The notes under the pieces: generated by a model
Database searches by the model: none
What the model was told of the DNA's origin: nothing
Seen by the model: the letters and a program-made list of their open reading frames with translations, nothing else
In this document: piece after piece, positions 37,376-46,523 of the stretch
Position numbering within the stretch: the first letter of the stretch is position 1
Layout of the letters: each line of letters begins with the position of its first letter
Position numbers and translations under genes: made by a program
Assembly (NCBI RefSeq): GCF_030915445.1
Contig: NZ_CP133264.1
Span: 5,551,208 to 5,615,207 of the forward strand
Source of the DNA: Clostridium sp. OS1-26
Lineage (GTDB): Bacteria; Bacillota; Clostridia; Clostridiales; Clostridiaceae
Reading direction: 5' to 3'
Length of the DNA: 64,000 bases

Positions 37376-38461
37376 GTGGATTTAAAAGCAAAAGTTAAAA
37401 AGCTTCCTTCTTTACCAGGTGTATATATGATGAAGGACTCTCTCGATAGTATTATTTATGTTGGAAAATCAAAGAACCTTAAAAGTAGAGTTGGATCCTA
37501 TTTTCAAAACTCAAAGTCACATTCTCCAAAGGTTGTGAAATTAGTTAAAAATATAAAAGACTTTGAATATAAACTTACCGATACTGAGTTCGAAGCTTTT
37601 ATGCTAGAATGCAAATTGATAAAAGAAATAAAACCTATATACAACAAGCTAATGAAAAGTCCAAAGTCTTATTCTTATATAAAAATTAAAATCAGTGAAC
37701 AATGTCCTGATATTGAAATCTCCAACGAAGCTAATAAAGATGATGGAAATCTTTATTTTGGACCATACACCAGCAAAAATACAGTCTTAAGAGCTCTTAA
37801 TGGTATGAGGGAATGTTGTAAAATACTCTGCAACAATAGTTCACGAAAAGCTTCTTCTTGTTTAAATTATTCTTTGGGCTTATGTATTGGTATGTGTTTG
37901 GAGGGTGCTGCCCAAAAGCAGTATCTTGATACAATGCATAAAATAATACTGCTGCTCAATGGAACTGACAAAAGCATTCTTCAAGAAATGGAGCATAAGA
38001 TGACCGTTGCATCGGAGAAATTTGATTTTGAGAATGCCGCTAAATATAGGGATTATATAAGTGCAGTAAACTATTTGCTAGATAATGTAAAGGTTATAAA
38101 ATTCACTGAGGATAATAAAAATATTGCTTTACTTGAGTACCTAAGTGATACTACCCTTAAGTTTTTTCTTATTAAAGGAAATAAAGTTCTTTTTAGTAAA
38201 AACTATGACCTAGAGAGCTTTAATTTAGAAAAATTAAAATCTGCTTTCAAATTCAATATCTTAACTTGCTTTAATGACAAATCTCTAAAAAACCGGATAA
38301 AGATTGAAAAAGAAGACATCGATGAAGCTCAAATAATTTACACTTACTTAAAAAGCAAAGCTAGCAGCTGCAGACATGTTGTAATTTCAAAAAAGTGGCT
38401 TAATACTTCAAATAACGTAAATATTGATAAGGCAATTAATAAATTACTGTTTGAACAGTAA
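37376..38461 (+). CDS. Short UvrC-like protein (GIY-YIG nuclease plus UVR domain)
   Basis: The 361-residue protein starts with GTG behind GGAGGAG. The N-terminal GIY-YIG nuclease is complete: PSLPGVYMMKDSLDSIIYVGKSKNLKSRVGSYF, with the Arg and downstream Glu of the active site. LGLCIGMCLEGA and a UVR-type helix pair (EKFDFENAAKYRDYI, about 204-218) follow. The C-terminal RNase H-like nuclease and helix-hairpin-helix region of full UvrC (about 600 residues) are missing. It could make only the 3-prime-type incision, as Cho does in E. coli. It is the second gene of an operon with a MATE pump, an odd pairing. The end looks natural rather than frameshifted. Confidence 0.85.
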   Translation: MDLKAKVKKLPSLPGVYMMKDSLDSIIYVGKSKNLKSRVGSYFQNSKSHSPKVVKLVKNIKDFEYKLTDTEFEAFMLECKLIKEIKPIYNKLMKSPKSYSYIKIKISEQCPDIEISNEANKDDGNLYFGPYTSKNTVLRALNGMRECCKILCNNSSRKASSCLNYSLGLCIGMCLEGAAQKQYLDTMHKIILLLNGTDKSILQEMEHKMTVASEKFDFENAAKYRDYISAVNYLLDNVKVIKFTEDNKNIALLEYLSDTTLKFFLIKGNKVLFSKNYDLESFNLEKLKSAFKFNILTCFNDKSLKNRIKIEKEDIDEAQIIYTYLKSKASSCRHVVISKKWLNTSNNVNIDKAINKLLFEQ

Positions 38462-38550
38462 CTACAGGTATGATATTCTAAATATCATTATTAAACAATA
38501 TGGTATTAATTTTAAAGGCAGAACTTAATGAAAAGGCCTAGTCTCTTTAT

Positions 38551-38640
38551 AGGGCTCAAAAGCCGAAAATTGACTTACACCCCGGACTGAAGCTTGGAAA
38601 CATAGTCCGGGGTGTAAGTCAATTTTCGGTCTTTTAACCC
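38551..38640. repeat. Perfect 26-bp inverted repeat between convergent genes, family P
   Basis: The arms are 38563-38588 and 38604-38629, perfectly complementary over 26 bp around a 15-base loop (GAAGCTTGGAAACAT), with further imperfect pairing outside (AGGGCTCAAAAG and TCTTTTAACCCT). Likely a bidirectional terminator for the UvrC-like gene and the permease operon, and a member of the dispersed palindrome family. Confidence 0.85.
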
Positions 38641-38680
38641 TACACAGAAAACTTATGTCGCATTTTTTTATAGTGTTCTA

Positions 38681-39781
38681 TTACTTAGCTACATTTCCTT
38701 CTCTAAGGTAAGCTCTGTCCATTTCCTTATCCTTTTGCCTTTTCCATGCATGAAGCACCAGTGCCAAGGTAACAACACCATAAGATACGAACATTCTAAA
38801 ATATTCACCTATCATAGCTTGCCCTGTTAGATTTTTACCTGCCATTGGCATAACCACGAACATTAGATGGAATAAACCTGTACCAATAATCGCATTTGGT
38901 ATGGTGGCTTTACTTACGGTAGCGCCACCTACAAGTAGTGCAGCAGCGGCAAATAATGCTGCTTGATCTGCTCCATTATAGGTATTTAAGGTACCTATGT
39001 TCTGCAAATATATAATTTGACCATAACAAGCAAGTACAGTAGAAATTATGATTGATTGTATACGAGTTTTTTCTACCTTTATACCTGCTGTTCCTGATAC
39101 TATCATATCTTGTCCTACAGCTCTCATATTCTGTCCAAGTTTAGTCTTTCTAAACCATAATGTAAATACACATATTGCACCAATTATTAAGAATGTTCCT
39201 ATTGGTACAGCTACTCCTCCTATATTAACCAGAAGCAACTTATCAAATGCACTTGACGCATCCAAATTTATAGCATTTCTGATACCATAACCTCTTGAAA
39301 GAACCAGTGTACGACTTTTTATAGGTATTATAGATCCACATAGATATAATAGAAAAAATTGATATATTCCTGATATAAAAAAACCTAGCATCATGGAAGT
39401 AATCATTTCACGTCCCTTTGCCCTATTTAAAACAGCCCCACAGAAATATCCTAGAACTATTGCAATAGGAGTGCCTATTATCATCGCTAGTATAAGGCCT
39501 GCAGCTCCCTTAATACCCCAGTCTGTTATAAATATCAATCCTATCTGTCCTGCCATTGCACCTAAAATCATTCCAAAGTTGATTCCCATACCTGCCATTA
39601 CAGGTAACAAAAGTGCCAGTACTAGAAATGAGTCTCTTGAAAGACGAGTAACAATCTCTCTAACAAGATATATTCCACTAAATTTTGAAATAGGTATTGC
39701 TATTATACTAATTAATAAAAACATAATTGGAACAGCGCTGCTAGTTAAAAGTTTTTTCATATCTTGATTACTAAGTTTCAT
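38681..39781 (-). CDS. ABC transporter permease (ribose/BMP type), second subunit
   Basis: Branched-chain/ribose-type permease of 366 residues with eight or more spans. The conserved loops are LPVMAGMGINFGMILGAMAG and AALFAAAALLVGGATVSKAT, and FRKTKLGQNMRAVGQDMIVS, where the ATPase contacts the permease. Start at ATG 39781 (Met-Lys-Leu-Ser), behind GAGGTAG, just 4 bp after the first permease ends; an upstream Met would overlap it. It forms a heterodimer with the product of 39786-40820. Substrate unknown. Confidence 0.9.
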   Translation of the reverse strand: MKLSNQDMKKLLTSSAVPIMFLLISIIAIPISKFSGIYLVREIVTRLSRDSFLVLALLLPVMAGMGINFGMILGAMAGQIGLIFITDWGIKGAAGLILAMIIGTPIAIVLGYFCGAVLNRAKGREMITSMMLGFFISGIYQFFLLYLCGSIIPIKSRTLVLSRGYGIRNAINLDASSAFDKLLLVNIGGVAVPIGTFLIIGAICVFTLWFRKTKLGQNMRAVGQDMIVSGTAGIKVEKTRIQSIIISTVLACYGQIIYLQNIGTLNTYNGADQAALFAAAALLVGGATVSKATIPNAIIGTGLFHLMFVVMPMAGKNLTGQAMIGEYFRMFVSYGVVTLALVLHAWKRQKDKEMDRAYLREGNVAK

Positions 39782-39785
39782 ATTT

Positions 39786-40820
39786 CTACCTCGCTTTCCT
39801 GGTAAGAGCATATACTATCATTCCGTTTGATACAATAATCCTTATAACTTCGGAAACATCTATGCTGATTGCACTATTAATTACGGAAGGTGTCATTGTA
39901 AGTATTCCTTGGAATAATATAGTTCCTATAACAACATTGACAATAGAGGCTTTATTTACAGAAGCTCCGCCAAGAAGTATTGCTGCAACTGTTGGAAATA
40001 CAAATGCCTGTGGGGCACCATACAGTTGTACAAAACCAAAACTCTGTGCATAAACAATCATTCCTATAGCTGCAAGTACAGTTGAAAAAATAACGGATAC
40101 AGTTCTCATGTTGTCTACATTGATGCCCGCAGCCCTTGCAAATTCTGGGTTAGATCCAACTGCAGTTATTGCAGTACCAATTTTAGTTCTAAAAAATCCC
40201 CATACTAACAAACTCATAAAAATGAAAAACAATATCATTCCAGTTGGAATTATAAAATTATTTGTTACTTTTATGCTTAAAAAATTACTAATCTTATGAA
40301 ACCAATACTCTTGAATACTTATCGTTACACGAAGTCCTTCTCCTTTAAAACCCTGTACACTTGCTGGATTCTTAAAAGGAAGTATAATCCACATCATATT
40401 CATGAAGAATACAAAGGAATATCCTACATAAGTAGCGATAATCATTTCATCTCCCTTGACCTTATTTAAGAGCAGGGCATATGCATATCCAAAAACTACT
40501 GCTATAATCATAGCAATTATAAAAGCTACTAGTATTCCAATTATCCCTACAAGCTTAAATTCCAAGCTTATAACTGCACCTAAAAGTCCTGCAACCAATC
40601 CTACAGGAATACCGAAATTCAAGCCACATCCAGACTGTATCATAGGTACCATAGCCAAAACAAGAACGGCATTCATTCCGAAACGAACTATAACATCATT
40701 AAGTGACATATCTGTTTTGACACCAAAAAACGGTCCTATAATAAATAACGCTACCAAAAATAATCCTATAATAATACGAGGCCATCCAAAATTCTTTATA
40801 AACTCTTTAATCTGCATCAT
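39786..40820 (-). CDS. ABC transporter permease (ribose/BMP type), first subunit
   Basis: Permease of 344 residues with the same architecture as its neighbour: MIQSGCGLNFGIPVGLVAG, FRTKIGTAITAVGSNPEFAR (ATPase-coupling loop) and FVFPTVAAILLGGASVNKAS. The start ATG overlaps the stop codon of the ATPase gene by four bases (ATGA), so translation is coupled. Belongs with the DUF3798 binding protein, the ATPase and the second permease. Confidence 0.9.
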   Translation of the reverse strand: MMQIKEFIKNFGWPRIIIGLFLVALFIIGPFFGVKTDMSLNDVIVRFGMNAVLVLAMVPMIQSGCGLNFGIPVGLVAGLLGAVISLEFKLVGIIGILVAFIIAMIIAVVFGYAYALLLNKVKGDEMIIATYVGYSFVFFMNMMWIILPFKNPASVQGFKGEGLRVTISIQEYWFHKISNFLSIKVTNNFIIPTGMILFFIFMSLLVWGFFRTKIGTAITAVGSNPEFARAAGINVDNMRTVSVIFSTVLAAIGMIVYAQSFGFVQLYGAPQAFVFPTVAAILLGGASVNKASIVNVVIGTILFQGILTMTPSVINSAISIDVSEVIRIIVSNGMIVYALTRKAR

Positions 40821-42438
40821 AGCTTTTCACCTTCTTCGCTCAAATCATATTGACCTGACATAAGCAATCCGAACTCTGCTGCTTCAGCACCTGGAGATAA
40901 AATTCCTGATACCTTACCTTCACTGACAATAGCAATTCTATTGCATATAGACCTTAGTTCTTCAAGCTCTGATGAGACCATTACAATTGTAGTATTATTT
41001 TCCGCATTATATCTCCTTAATGCATCGAGTACAAGTTTTTTGCCCCAACATCTATACCTCTGGTAGGTTCAGATACAAACAAAAGACTTGGTTCGAGCGC
41101 AAAAGCCTTAGCAATACAAACTTTCTGCTGGTTACCTCCAGAAAGTTGTCTAGTAAACTGCTTTTCGCTTGTACATTTTATTTCTAAAGACTTAATGTAT
41201 TCTTGTGCACATTCTTTCATGGCTTTATCATCACGCCATTTTATTAACCCGCCTAATAGTTTTTTAATAAACTTTTCCTGAACCTGCATTGCATCAAAAG
41301 CGATATTCCAGTCAATAGGCTCATCTAATAAAAGGCCTACGCCTCTACGATCCTCTGATACAAAGGCTAAACCGCTTTTTAATGCATTAAAGGTTGAGTT
41401 TAATGGCAATGAATTCCCATTAAATACGATTTCCCCCTCTGCAGGAAACAAACCTAATATACCATTTGGTATCCCAAGCTTCCCTTGTCCTGCCAGACCA
41501 CCTATCCCAAAAATTTCACCTCTTTTAACACTAAAGCATACATCTCTTACTGTTTCTCCTGGCATATCAACCCAAAGATTTTTTACTTCTAGGATAATAT
41601 CCTTATTGCTATCAGTGACATCTACAATTTTTGCAGATGCCGCTTTTTTATTATCAACATCTCTTCCTACCATCCATTCAGCAATCTGTCTTATATTTAC
41701 ACCTTCAACGGGTTTTTCAACCACAACCACACCGTCTCTTAGTACTACTAGTGTATCACAAGCTGCTGTAATCTCATGTAATCTATGTGAAATAAAGATA
41801 ATAGACACACCCATATCCGCAAGTCTTCTCATTGATTTCAAAAGTATTTCTGCCTCTGATTCAGTTAAAACAGCTGTTGGTTCATCTAATATAAGCAATT
41901 TAACCTTTTCTCTATCAATCTCACGTGCAATTTCAATAAACTGCTTATGCCCAACAGGCAGTTCTGAAACAAGGGTATCAGGACTAAGCTGTACTCCTAA
42001 GGTTTCTATTGCCTTTTTTGCACTCTTTTTCATCTCATTCATATCAATAGTTTCTAAATTTCTACCAAATATCTTTGATACTACACTAGATTTAGTTTTT
42101 TCCATATTCAATAATATATTTTCTGATGTTGTAAAACCAGGTATAAGAGAAAATTCCTGGTGTACCATTCCAATTCCTGCTTTTAAAGCATCACTGGTAT
42201 TTTTGAAATTTACTTTTTCACCATCCAGGTAAATTTGACCTTCATATCCTCCAGTTTCTGCTATAACAGTCATTCCAAAAAGTATTTTCATAAGTGTTGA
42301 TTTTCCTGCACCGTTTTCACCTACTAGCGCTAATATTTTGCCCTTCTCCAGTGAAAAATTAATATCTTTTAATACCCTATTACCTTCAAATTGTTTGCTA
42401 ACACCTTCTACCTTTAACAATAAGCTCTTATTTGACAA
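40817..42438 (-). CDS. ABC transporter ATP-binding protein with two ATPase domains (one frameshift)
   Basis: Tandem-NBD ATPase of the RbsA/MglA type, about 540 residues when corrected. NBD1: Walker A LVGENGAGKSTLMK, signature-like SELPVGHKQFIEI, Walker B LLILDEPTAVL. NBD2: a Walker A-like loop GIGGLAGQGKLG lacking the usual GKS/T, signature LSGGNQQKVCIAKAF and Walker B LLFVSEPTRGID. The frame breaks in the A-run at about 41034-41039. One extra A restores GAKKLVLDALRRYN and continues to a TGA at 40819-40817, overlapping the next start. The degenerate second ATPase site is normal in this family. Confidence 0.88.
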
Positions 42439-42488
42439 TTATTTCACCTCTTATCATGCGAATCAATATATCCATACTTTATAGACAT

Positions 42489-42523
42489 AGGGTTCCTAAA
42501 TGAAATTTTAAGCTAGGAACCCT
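42489..42523 (-). terminator. Hairpin between binding-protein and ATPase genes
   Basis: AGGGTTCCTA and TAGGAACCCT form a perfect 10-bp stem without a long T-run. Such hairpins often end part of the transcripts after the binding-protein gene and protect its mRNA, giving more binding protein than ATPase. Confidence 0.6.
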
Positions 42524-42553
42524 AAATTTTAACCTCTTTTTATATTGTCATAG

Positions 42554-43765
42554 TTATTTTATTTTCTTATATTTATCAGGTATTACTTCCTTTGTCTGAC
42601 CTAAATAACCTTTTCCAAAAACATAAGTATCTTGATATAACATAACATGGTTCTTCTTTTCTGTTCCAGTTGCTCTGTCAATATAGTATGAACCGTTCCA
42701 TGCTGCTCCTGGAGTAGATTTTTCATAGCAAGCCATTAAATCTTTAAAGGAATCTTTCTGTGCCTTTCCTTCAATTATTCTCTTTGCATACTCAGCAAGT
42801 GCCTCTGTTGAAGCATAGTTATATGAATAAGCCCATGTTCCCATTCTTCCGCTGCCACCTTTATCAATTACAGTCTTTTCAACTTTTTTAAGTATTTCAG
42901 GCCAATTTCCAGCTTCAGCTTTAAGATCAATTCCAAATGCTCCTGGATATCCCATTATTGGAGATGGAAGATCTGGTTCTACAAATATTGCACCAAGCTC
43001 AGCAACTCTCTTTAAAAGAGGCTCTGTCTGCGCATCGTTTGTGCAGAAGAAAGCAGTATCTTTTCCATACTTTTGTACCCATGCTGGCATTTTTTCAAGT
43101 ATGAATTGTTGTGCACCTGGAATTCCAACGTCACTCATTGGGTCTGGAGCTGTTTCAAAAGCAAAAGTCAATCCTAAATCCTTACAAGCTTGTTCCATTA
43201 TAGTTTTTCTTGCAGATAAAAGCTCAATACTCATGTGTCTTGGGAATGAAATGTGGACAAATGTCTTTGCTCCCATTTTCTTTGCAGCAAGAATCATTAA
43301 GTAACCACGGTTTATATTGTCTGCATTTACTACTAAATCAGATGCAGCTTCAACCATGTTAGTATCTTCCTGTGGCTCCCCTGCGAATAAAAGTATGTCT
43401 GGTCTCTTTTCTTTTATTTTCTTAAAAGCTGCAACTGTACCAGGAACTGATTGGTTAACAACAATAGCTTTCATATCTGGATCATCAGCTAGTCCAGCAA
43501 TTTGAGCTATAGTTGTTTCTTGTTCCTGCATAAAGTTATCAGGATAAGTAACATGTTTTACTATTCCACCTTTTTGTACATCACCATATTCTTTAATAAA
43601 TGCTTCCGCACCACGCAGTTCATCTTCTGATTGTGATACTGTGCCTGTTACTATACCGATGTGAAATTTAGTTTTTTTAGCACTTGAATCAGTGCTTGAG
43701 CCTCCGCATCCAACTAAGCCTAATGCCATTGTTGCTGTGATAATTAATGCTAGTACTTTTTTCAA
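42554..43765 (-). CDS. DUF3798 substrate-binding lipoprotein
   Basis: Lipoprotein of 403 residues: signal MKKVLALIITATMALGLVGC with lipobox Cys20, then a Gly/Ser linker. The mature part has the two-lobed periplasmic-binding-protein fold (KFHIGIVTGTVSQSEDELRG, AIVVNQSVPGTVAAF, AFFCTNDAQTEPLLKR) of the DUF3798 family. The gene starts with TTG behind AGGAGGGG. Followed by the ATPase and two permeases, it makes a complete importer. Ligand unknown; BMP-type relatives take nucleosides, but this domain family is distinct. Confidence 0.88.
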   Translation of the reverse strand: MKKVLALIITATMALGLVGCGGSSTDSSAKKTKFHIGIVTGTVSQSEDELRGAEAFIKEYGDVQKGGIVKHVTYPDNFMQEQETTIAQIAGLADDPDMKAIVVNQSVPGTVAAFKKIKEKRPDILLFAGEPQEDTNMVEAASDLVVNADNINRGYLMILAAKKMGAKTFVHISFPRHMSIELLSARKTIMEQACKDLGLTFAFETAPDPMSDVGIPGAQQFILEKMPAWVQKYGKDTAFFCTNDAQTEPLLKRVAELGAIFVEPDLPSPIMGYPGAFGIDLKAEAGNWPEILKKVEKTVIDKGGSGRMGTWAYSYNYASTEALAEYAKRIIEGKAQKDSFKDLMACYEKSTPGAAWNGSYYIDRATGTEKKNHVMLYQDTYVFGKGYLGQTKEVIPDKYKKIK

Positions 43766-43947
43766 AATAGTCCCCTCCTAAAATACGTTTTTTATATTAG
43801 TTTGAAAAGCAAAGCTTCTCAATTACTAATCACCTATAACTCTCCCCCGATACCTATTCCAGCATATTTATATTTAATTATGATTAATATATTCCAAAAT
43901 TATCAAAATATTCATATTTTCATCAGCACTTTTTATACAGCATTTTT

Positions 43948-44110
43948 AAGGCATCTGAAAGAAAGTAACAAGTCAAAGATGCGACGGATATTTTATGTCA
44001 GACAAGGAGTCAGGTTCCGCAGATAGTCAGCACTATCTAAGGGTTCTGCGGACGCAGTATGACGAAAGATAGACTAACATACTGACTAGTTATTTTTTTG
44101 AAGATGCCTA
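43948..44110. mobile_element. MITE-like element, copy 2 (inverted relative to copy 1)
   Basis: Reverse-complement copy of 33283-33445, about 93 percent alike by eye, with the same imperfect terminal repeats starting AGGCATCT. It lies in the divergent gap between the DUF3798 lipoprotein gene and the repetitive protein gene, just upstream of the latter's promoter. Confidence 0.75.
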
Positions 44111-44136
44111 AAGTAATAAAATCTTTAATTTTATGA

Positions 44137-44163
44137 ACATAATGAGAAAATATGCATATAATA
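44137..44163 (+). promoter_or_regulatory. Sigma-K/sigma-E-like sporulation promoter
   Basis: AC, a 16-bp spacer and CATATAATA match the mother-cell sigma-K pattern (AC, N16-17, CATAnnnTA). The start of transcription would fall about 25 bases before the GTG of the repetitive protein. No good sigma-A promoter is seen in the same stretch. Confidence 0.5.
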
Positions 44164-44194
44164 AATCGATGTAGTGTTTATTAGGAGGACAATT

Positions 44195-45211
44195 GTGAAT
44201 AAAAATTATCAAGTTACAGATTTTGTGCCTTTTCAGTATCCTGTAATGTGCCCAATGATGATGTATAGAATGGGGTATAGAATGGAGGATTCAGAAATGG
44301 AAAGAAAAATTAAACCTCCAACTCAGCCGATGCCTCAACCACAACCTAAACCAAAACCTCAACCTCAGCCAATGCCTCAACCACAACCTAAACCTATGCC
44401 ACAGCCTATTCCTAAACCAATACCTCAACCTATACCACAACCTACACAAGAATTAAAAATACAACCTAAAATACAACCAGCAAGTATGGAATTAAATATC
44501 CAACCTAAAATGGAACCGCAAAGTATGGGATTAAATATTCAACCTAGTATGCAGCCTCAAAATATGGGATTGAATATACAGCCTAGCATGCAGCCTCAAA
44601 ACATGGAATTAAATATTCAACCTAAGATGCAGCCTCAAAACATGGAATTGAATATTCAACCTAGTATGCAGCCTCAAAATATGGGATTGAATATACAACC
44701 TAGCATGCAGCCTCAAAATATAGAATTGAATATTCAACCTAAGATGCAGCCTCAAAATATGGAACTAAATATTCAGCCAATGATACCGCCTACTAAAATG
44801 GAGCTTGATGTACAACCTAAAGTAGAAGCACAAAGTATGGAATTAAATATAAAACCTAAGATGGGATCAGTAGAAACTGAACCAATAAAACTACATTTAA
44901 AGATAGAACCTATAATGGAACCAACAAAAATGCAATTAAATATTCAACCAATAGTTCAGCCAGTTCAGCAACCAATAATGATGCAGCAGCCTATGATGAA
45001 GCCTATGATGTCATGTTATATGATGCCATGTTATATGATGAAACATCCATGCCATATGATGAAGCATCCATGCCATATGATGAAGCATCCATGCCATATG
45101 ATGAAATACCCATACCATATGATGATGAGTCCAATGGCAATGCAGCATTCATCGATGTATCCTGACGCAGTTTCTCCAATGTCAATGCAGCATATGCACA
45201 GTTGTAAGTAA
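44195..45211 (+). CDS. Repetitive Met/Gln/Pro protein with CHMMKHP tail, candidate spore coat protein
   Basis: About 338 residues from GTG 44195, 6 bp after AGGAGG (the frame is open further upstream but has no ribosome site). No signal peptide. Regions in order: a Tyr/Met-rich head (YPVMCPMMMYRMGYRM); a Pro-Gln-Lys region (QPMPQPQPKPKPQPQ); about eleven 13-residue tandem repeats of the type ELNIQPKMQPQNM (DNA 44450-44878) plus two degenerate units; then a Met/Cys/His tail with heptads CHMMKHP (45029-45133). The Met/His/Cys tail could bind copper or zinc, and Tyr/Cys residues could cross-link. The sporulation-type promoter supports a coat role; I know of no named family. Confidence 0.75.
   Translation: MNKNYQVTDFVPFQYPVMCPMMMYRMGYRMEDSEMERKIKPPTQPMPQPQPKPKPQPQPMPQPQPKPMPQPIPKPIPQPIPQPTQELKIQPKIQPASMELNIQPKMEPQSMGLNIQPSMQPQNMGLNIQPSMQPQNMELNIQPKMQPQNMELNIQPSMQPQNMGLNIQPSMQPQNIELNIQPKMQPQNMELNIQPMIPPTKMELDVQPKVEAQSMELNIKPKMGSVETEPIKLHLKIEPIMEPTKMQLNIQPIVQPVQQPIMMQQPMMKPMMSCYMMPCYMMKHPCHMMKHPCHMMKHPCHMMKYPYHMMMSPMAMQHSSMYPDAVSPMSMQHMHSCK
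44450..44878 (+). repeat. 39-bp coding tandem repeat, about 11 units
   Basis: Each unit encodes x-Leu-Asn-Ile-Gln-Pro-x-Met-x-Pro-Gln-x-Met, alternating Glu-Leu and Gly-Leu starts. Units 3 to 8 are nearly identical at DNA level, indicating recent expansion by slippage or unequal crossing over; copy number may differ between strains. Confidence 0.9.
45029..45133 (+). repeat. 21-bp coding tandem repeat (CHMMKHP), five units
   Basis: Units TGC-CAT-ATG-ATG-AAG-CAT-CCA repeat with few changes; the last two become CHMMKYP and YHMMMSP. A shorter related unit (CYMMP) precedes them. Confidence 0.9.
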
Positions 45212-45314
45212 TTTTATCTTAGTAGGTCTTTTTGACTTTACAAACATAAATAAGAATAAATAATGGAATATTGAAAGTTTTTCTTGAGAGTGTAAAAATT
45301 ATCAATATAAAAGA

Positions 45315-45347
45315 AAATCACCATGAAATTTACATGGTGATTTTTTG
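45315..45347. terminator. Bidirectional terminator between the repetitive gene and glgD
   Basis: AAAATCACCATG and CATGGTGATTTTTT form a 12-bp stem with a T-run on the plus strand and an A-run on the other side, serving both convergent transcripts. Confidence 0.85.
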
Positions 45348-45368
45348 TTTATATTCTTTTATGATTCC

Positions 45369-46487
45369 TTAATAATATTCTTTTCTACCATCTTTCTCTA
45401 CCACAAGAGGAATAGTTATATCACCCTTTAACTCTTTATTATCACTTATAGTTATATATTTGTCTGTGATAATATTGTACAGCCTCGCATTTTTTCCTAT
45501 AATTGAATTCTGGAGAATTATGCAATTTCTAAGCTCTGCTCCTTTAGAAACCTTAACCCTTCTAAAAATTATGCTATTTTCTACTGTTCCTTCAATTAAA
45601 CATCCACTAGCTATTATAGAGTTTTTAACGATACACTCGTTGTTATATCTTGCTGGAATTTCATCATTGGTCTTTGTATATATAGGTCTTTCCTGTGAAA
45701 AAAGCTCTTTATTTATTTTATGATCCAATAGGTCCATGCTCGCCTTATAGTAGGACTTTAAAGAATTCACACAAGCTAAATATTCCTTAAATTCATAGCT
45801 TCCTACTTTTAACTTATCTAAAGAATTATATATATATAATTTCACTTTTCTATAGAAACCTGTACTTATACATTCATTAATTATGTCTATCAAAAACTTC
45901 TTTTTCATTATATAAATTCCCATGCCAATATTAGCATTTTTCCTATTTCCTATGTTTTTCCCAACACTCAGCACGGTTCCTTCCTCATCTATGTTTAAAG
46001 CCTCACAACCACAGAAATTTTCGTCTGCATCTCCCACTTTCTTATACGCCATAGTTATATCACAGCCTGACTCTATATGATTCTTTAATATGGATTTAAA
46101 ATCAATATTACATATCATATAAGAAGAGGCAAATATAACATATTCTTGTTTGGCTCTATATAAATATTCTATGTTATTTGCAAAATTAGTTATATCATCT
46201 ATACAAGGATCTGTGGTGGTAAAATTAAAAAATCTAAGCCCATCTATTTTTCTGTTTAAATCCCAAGGACGACCGTTACTCAAATGATCCATCAATGACC
46301 TTGATTGCATTTTAGAAAATATTCCTATACTTTCAACTCCTGCATTAGTTAGATTTGATAATATAAAATCTATAATTCTATACCTTCCTGCTATTGGGAT
46401 AGAGGCTAACGGTCTATTTCTTGTAAGCTCTCTTATTTTATCTTCATTTTCGTCTAAATTAATTATACCCAAACAATTTTTTAACAT
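45369..46487 (-). CDS. glgD: Glycogen biosynthesis protein GlgD
   Basis: The 372-residue ADP-glucose pyrophosphorylase-like protein pairs with GlgC in Firmicutes. The nucleotidyltransferase signature is degenerate: NLDENEDKIRELTRNRPLAS stands where GlgC has the Gly-rich GGQGSRLG loop, so GlgD is expected to be a regulatory partner that raises GlgC activity. C-terminal left-handed helix repeats begin about residue 270 (NSIIASGCLIEGTVENSIIF). Last gene of the glg operon, 37 bp after glgC. Confidence 0.92.
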   Translation of the reverse strand: MLKNCLGIINLDENEDKIRELTRNRPLASIPIAGRYRIIDFILSNLTNAGVESIGIFSKMQSRSLMDHLSNGRPWDLNRKIDGLRFFNFTTTDPCIDDITNFANNIEYLYRAKQEYVIFASSYMICNIDFKSILKNHIESGCDITMAYKKVGDADENFCGCEALNIDEEGTVLSVGKNIGNRKNANIGMGIYIMKKKFLIDIINECISTGFYRKVKLYIYNSLDKLKVGSYEFKEYLACVNSLKSYYKASMDLLDHKINKELFSQERPIYTKTNDEIPARYNNECIVKNSIIASGCLIEGTVENSIIFRRVKVSKGAELRNCIILQNSIIGKNARLYNIITDKYITISDNKELKGDITIPLVVEKDGRKEYY

Positions 46488-46523
46488 AATACCCCTCCTC
46501 TAAAAATCCCTTAAAATTTCACT

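Noticed and set aside
39393..39767. Plus-strand ORF of 124 codons inside the permease gene
   Set aside because: Shadow of a hydrophobic membrane-protein gene on the other strand.
41606..42232. Plus-strand ORF of 208 codons inside the ABC ATPase
   Set aside because: Complement-strand shadow of a strongly conserved ATPase; Ser/Ile-rich translation with no start signal.
44450..45133. Possible CRISPR array
   Set aside because: The repeats are contiguous, in frame and encode a repetitive protein; there are no spacers and no cas genes in the window.
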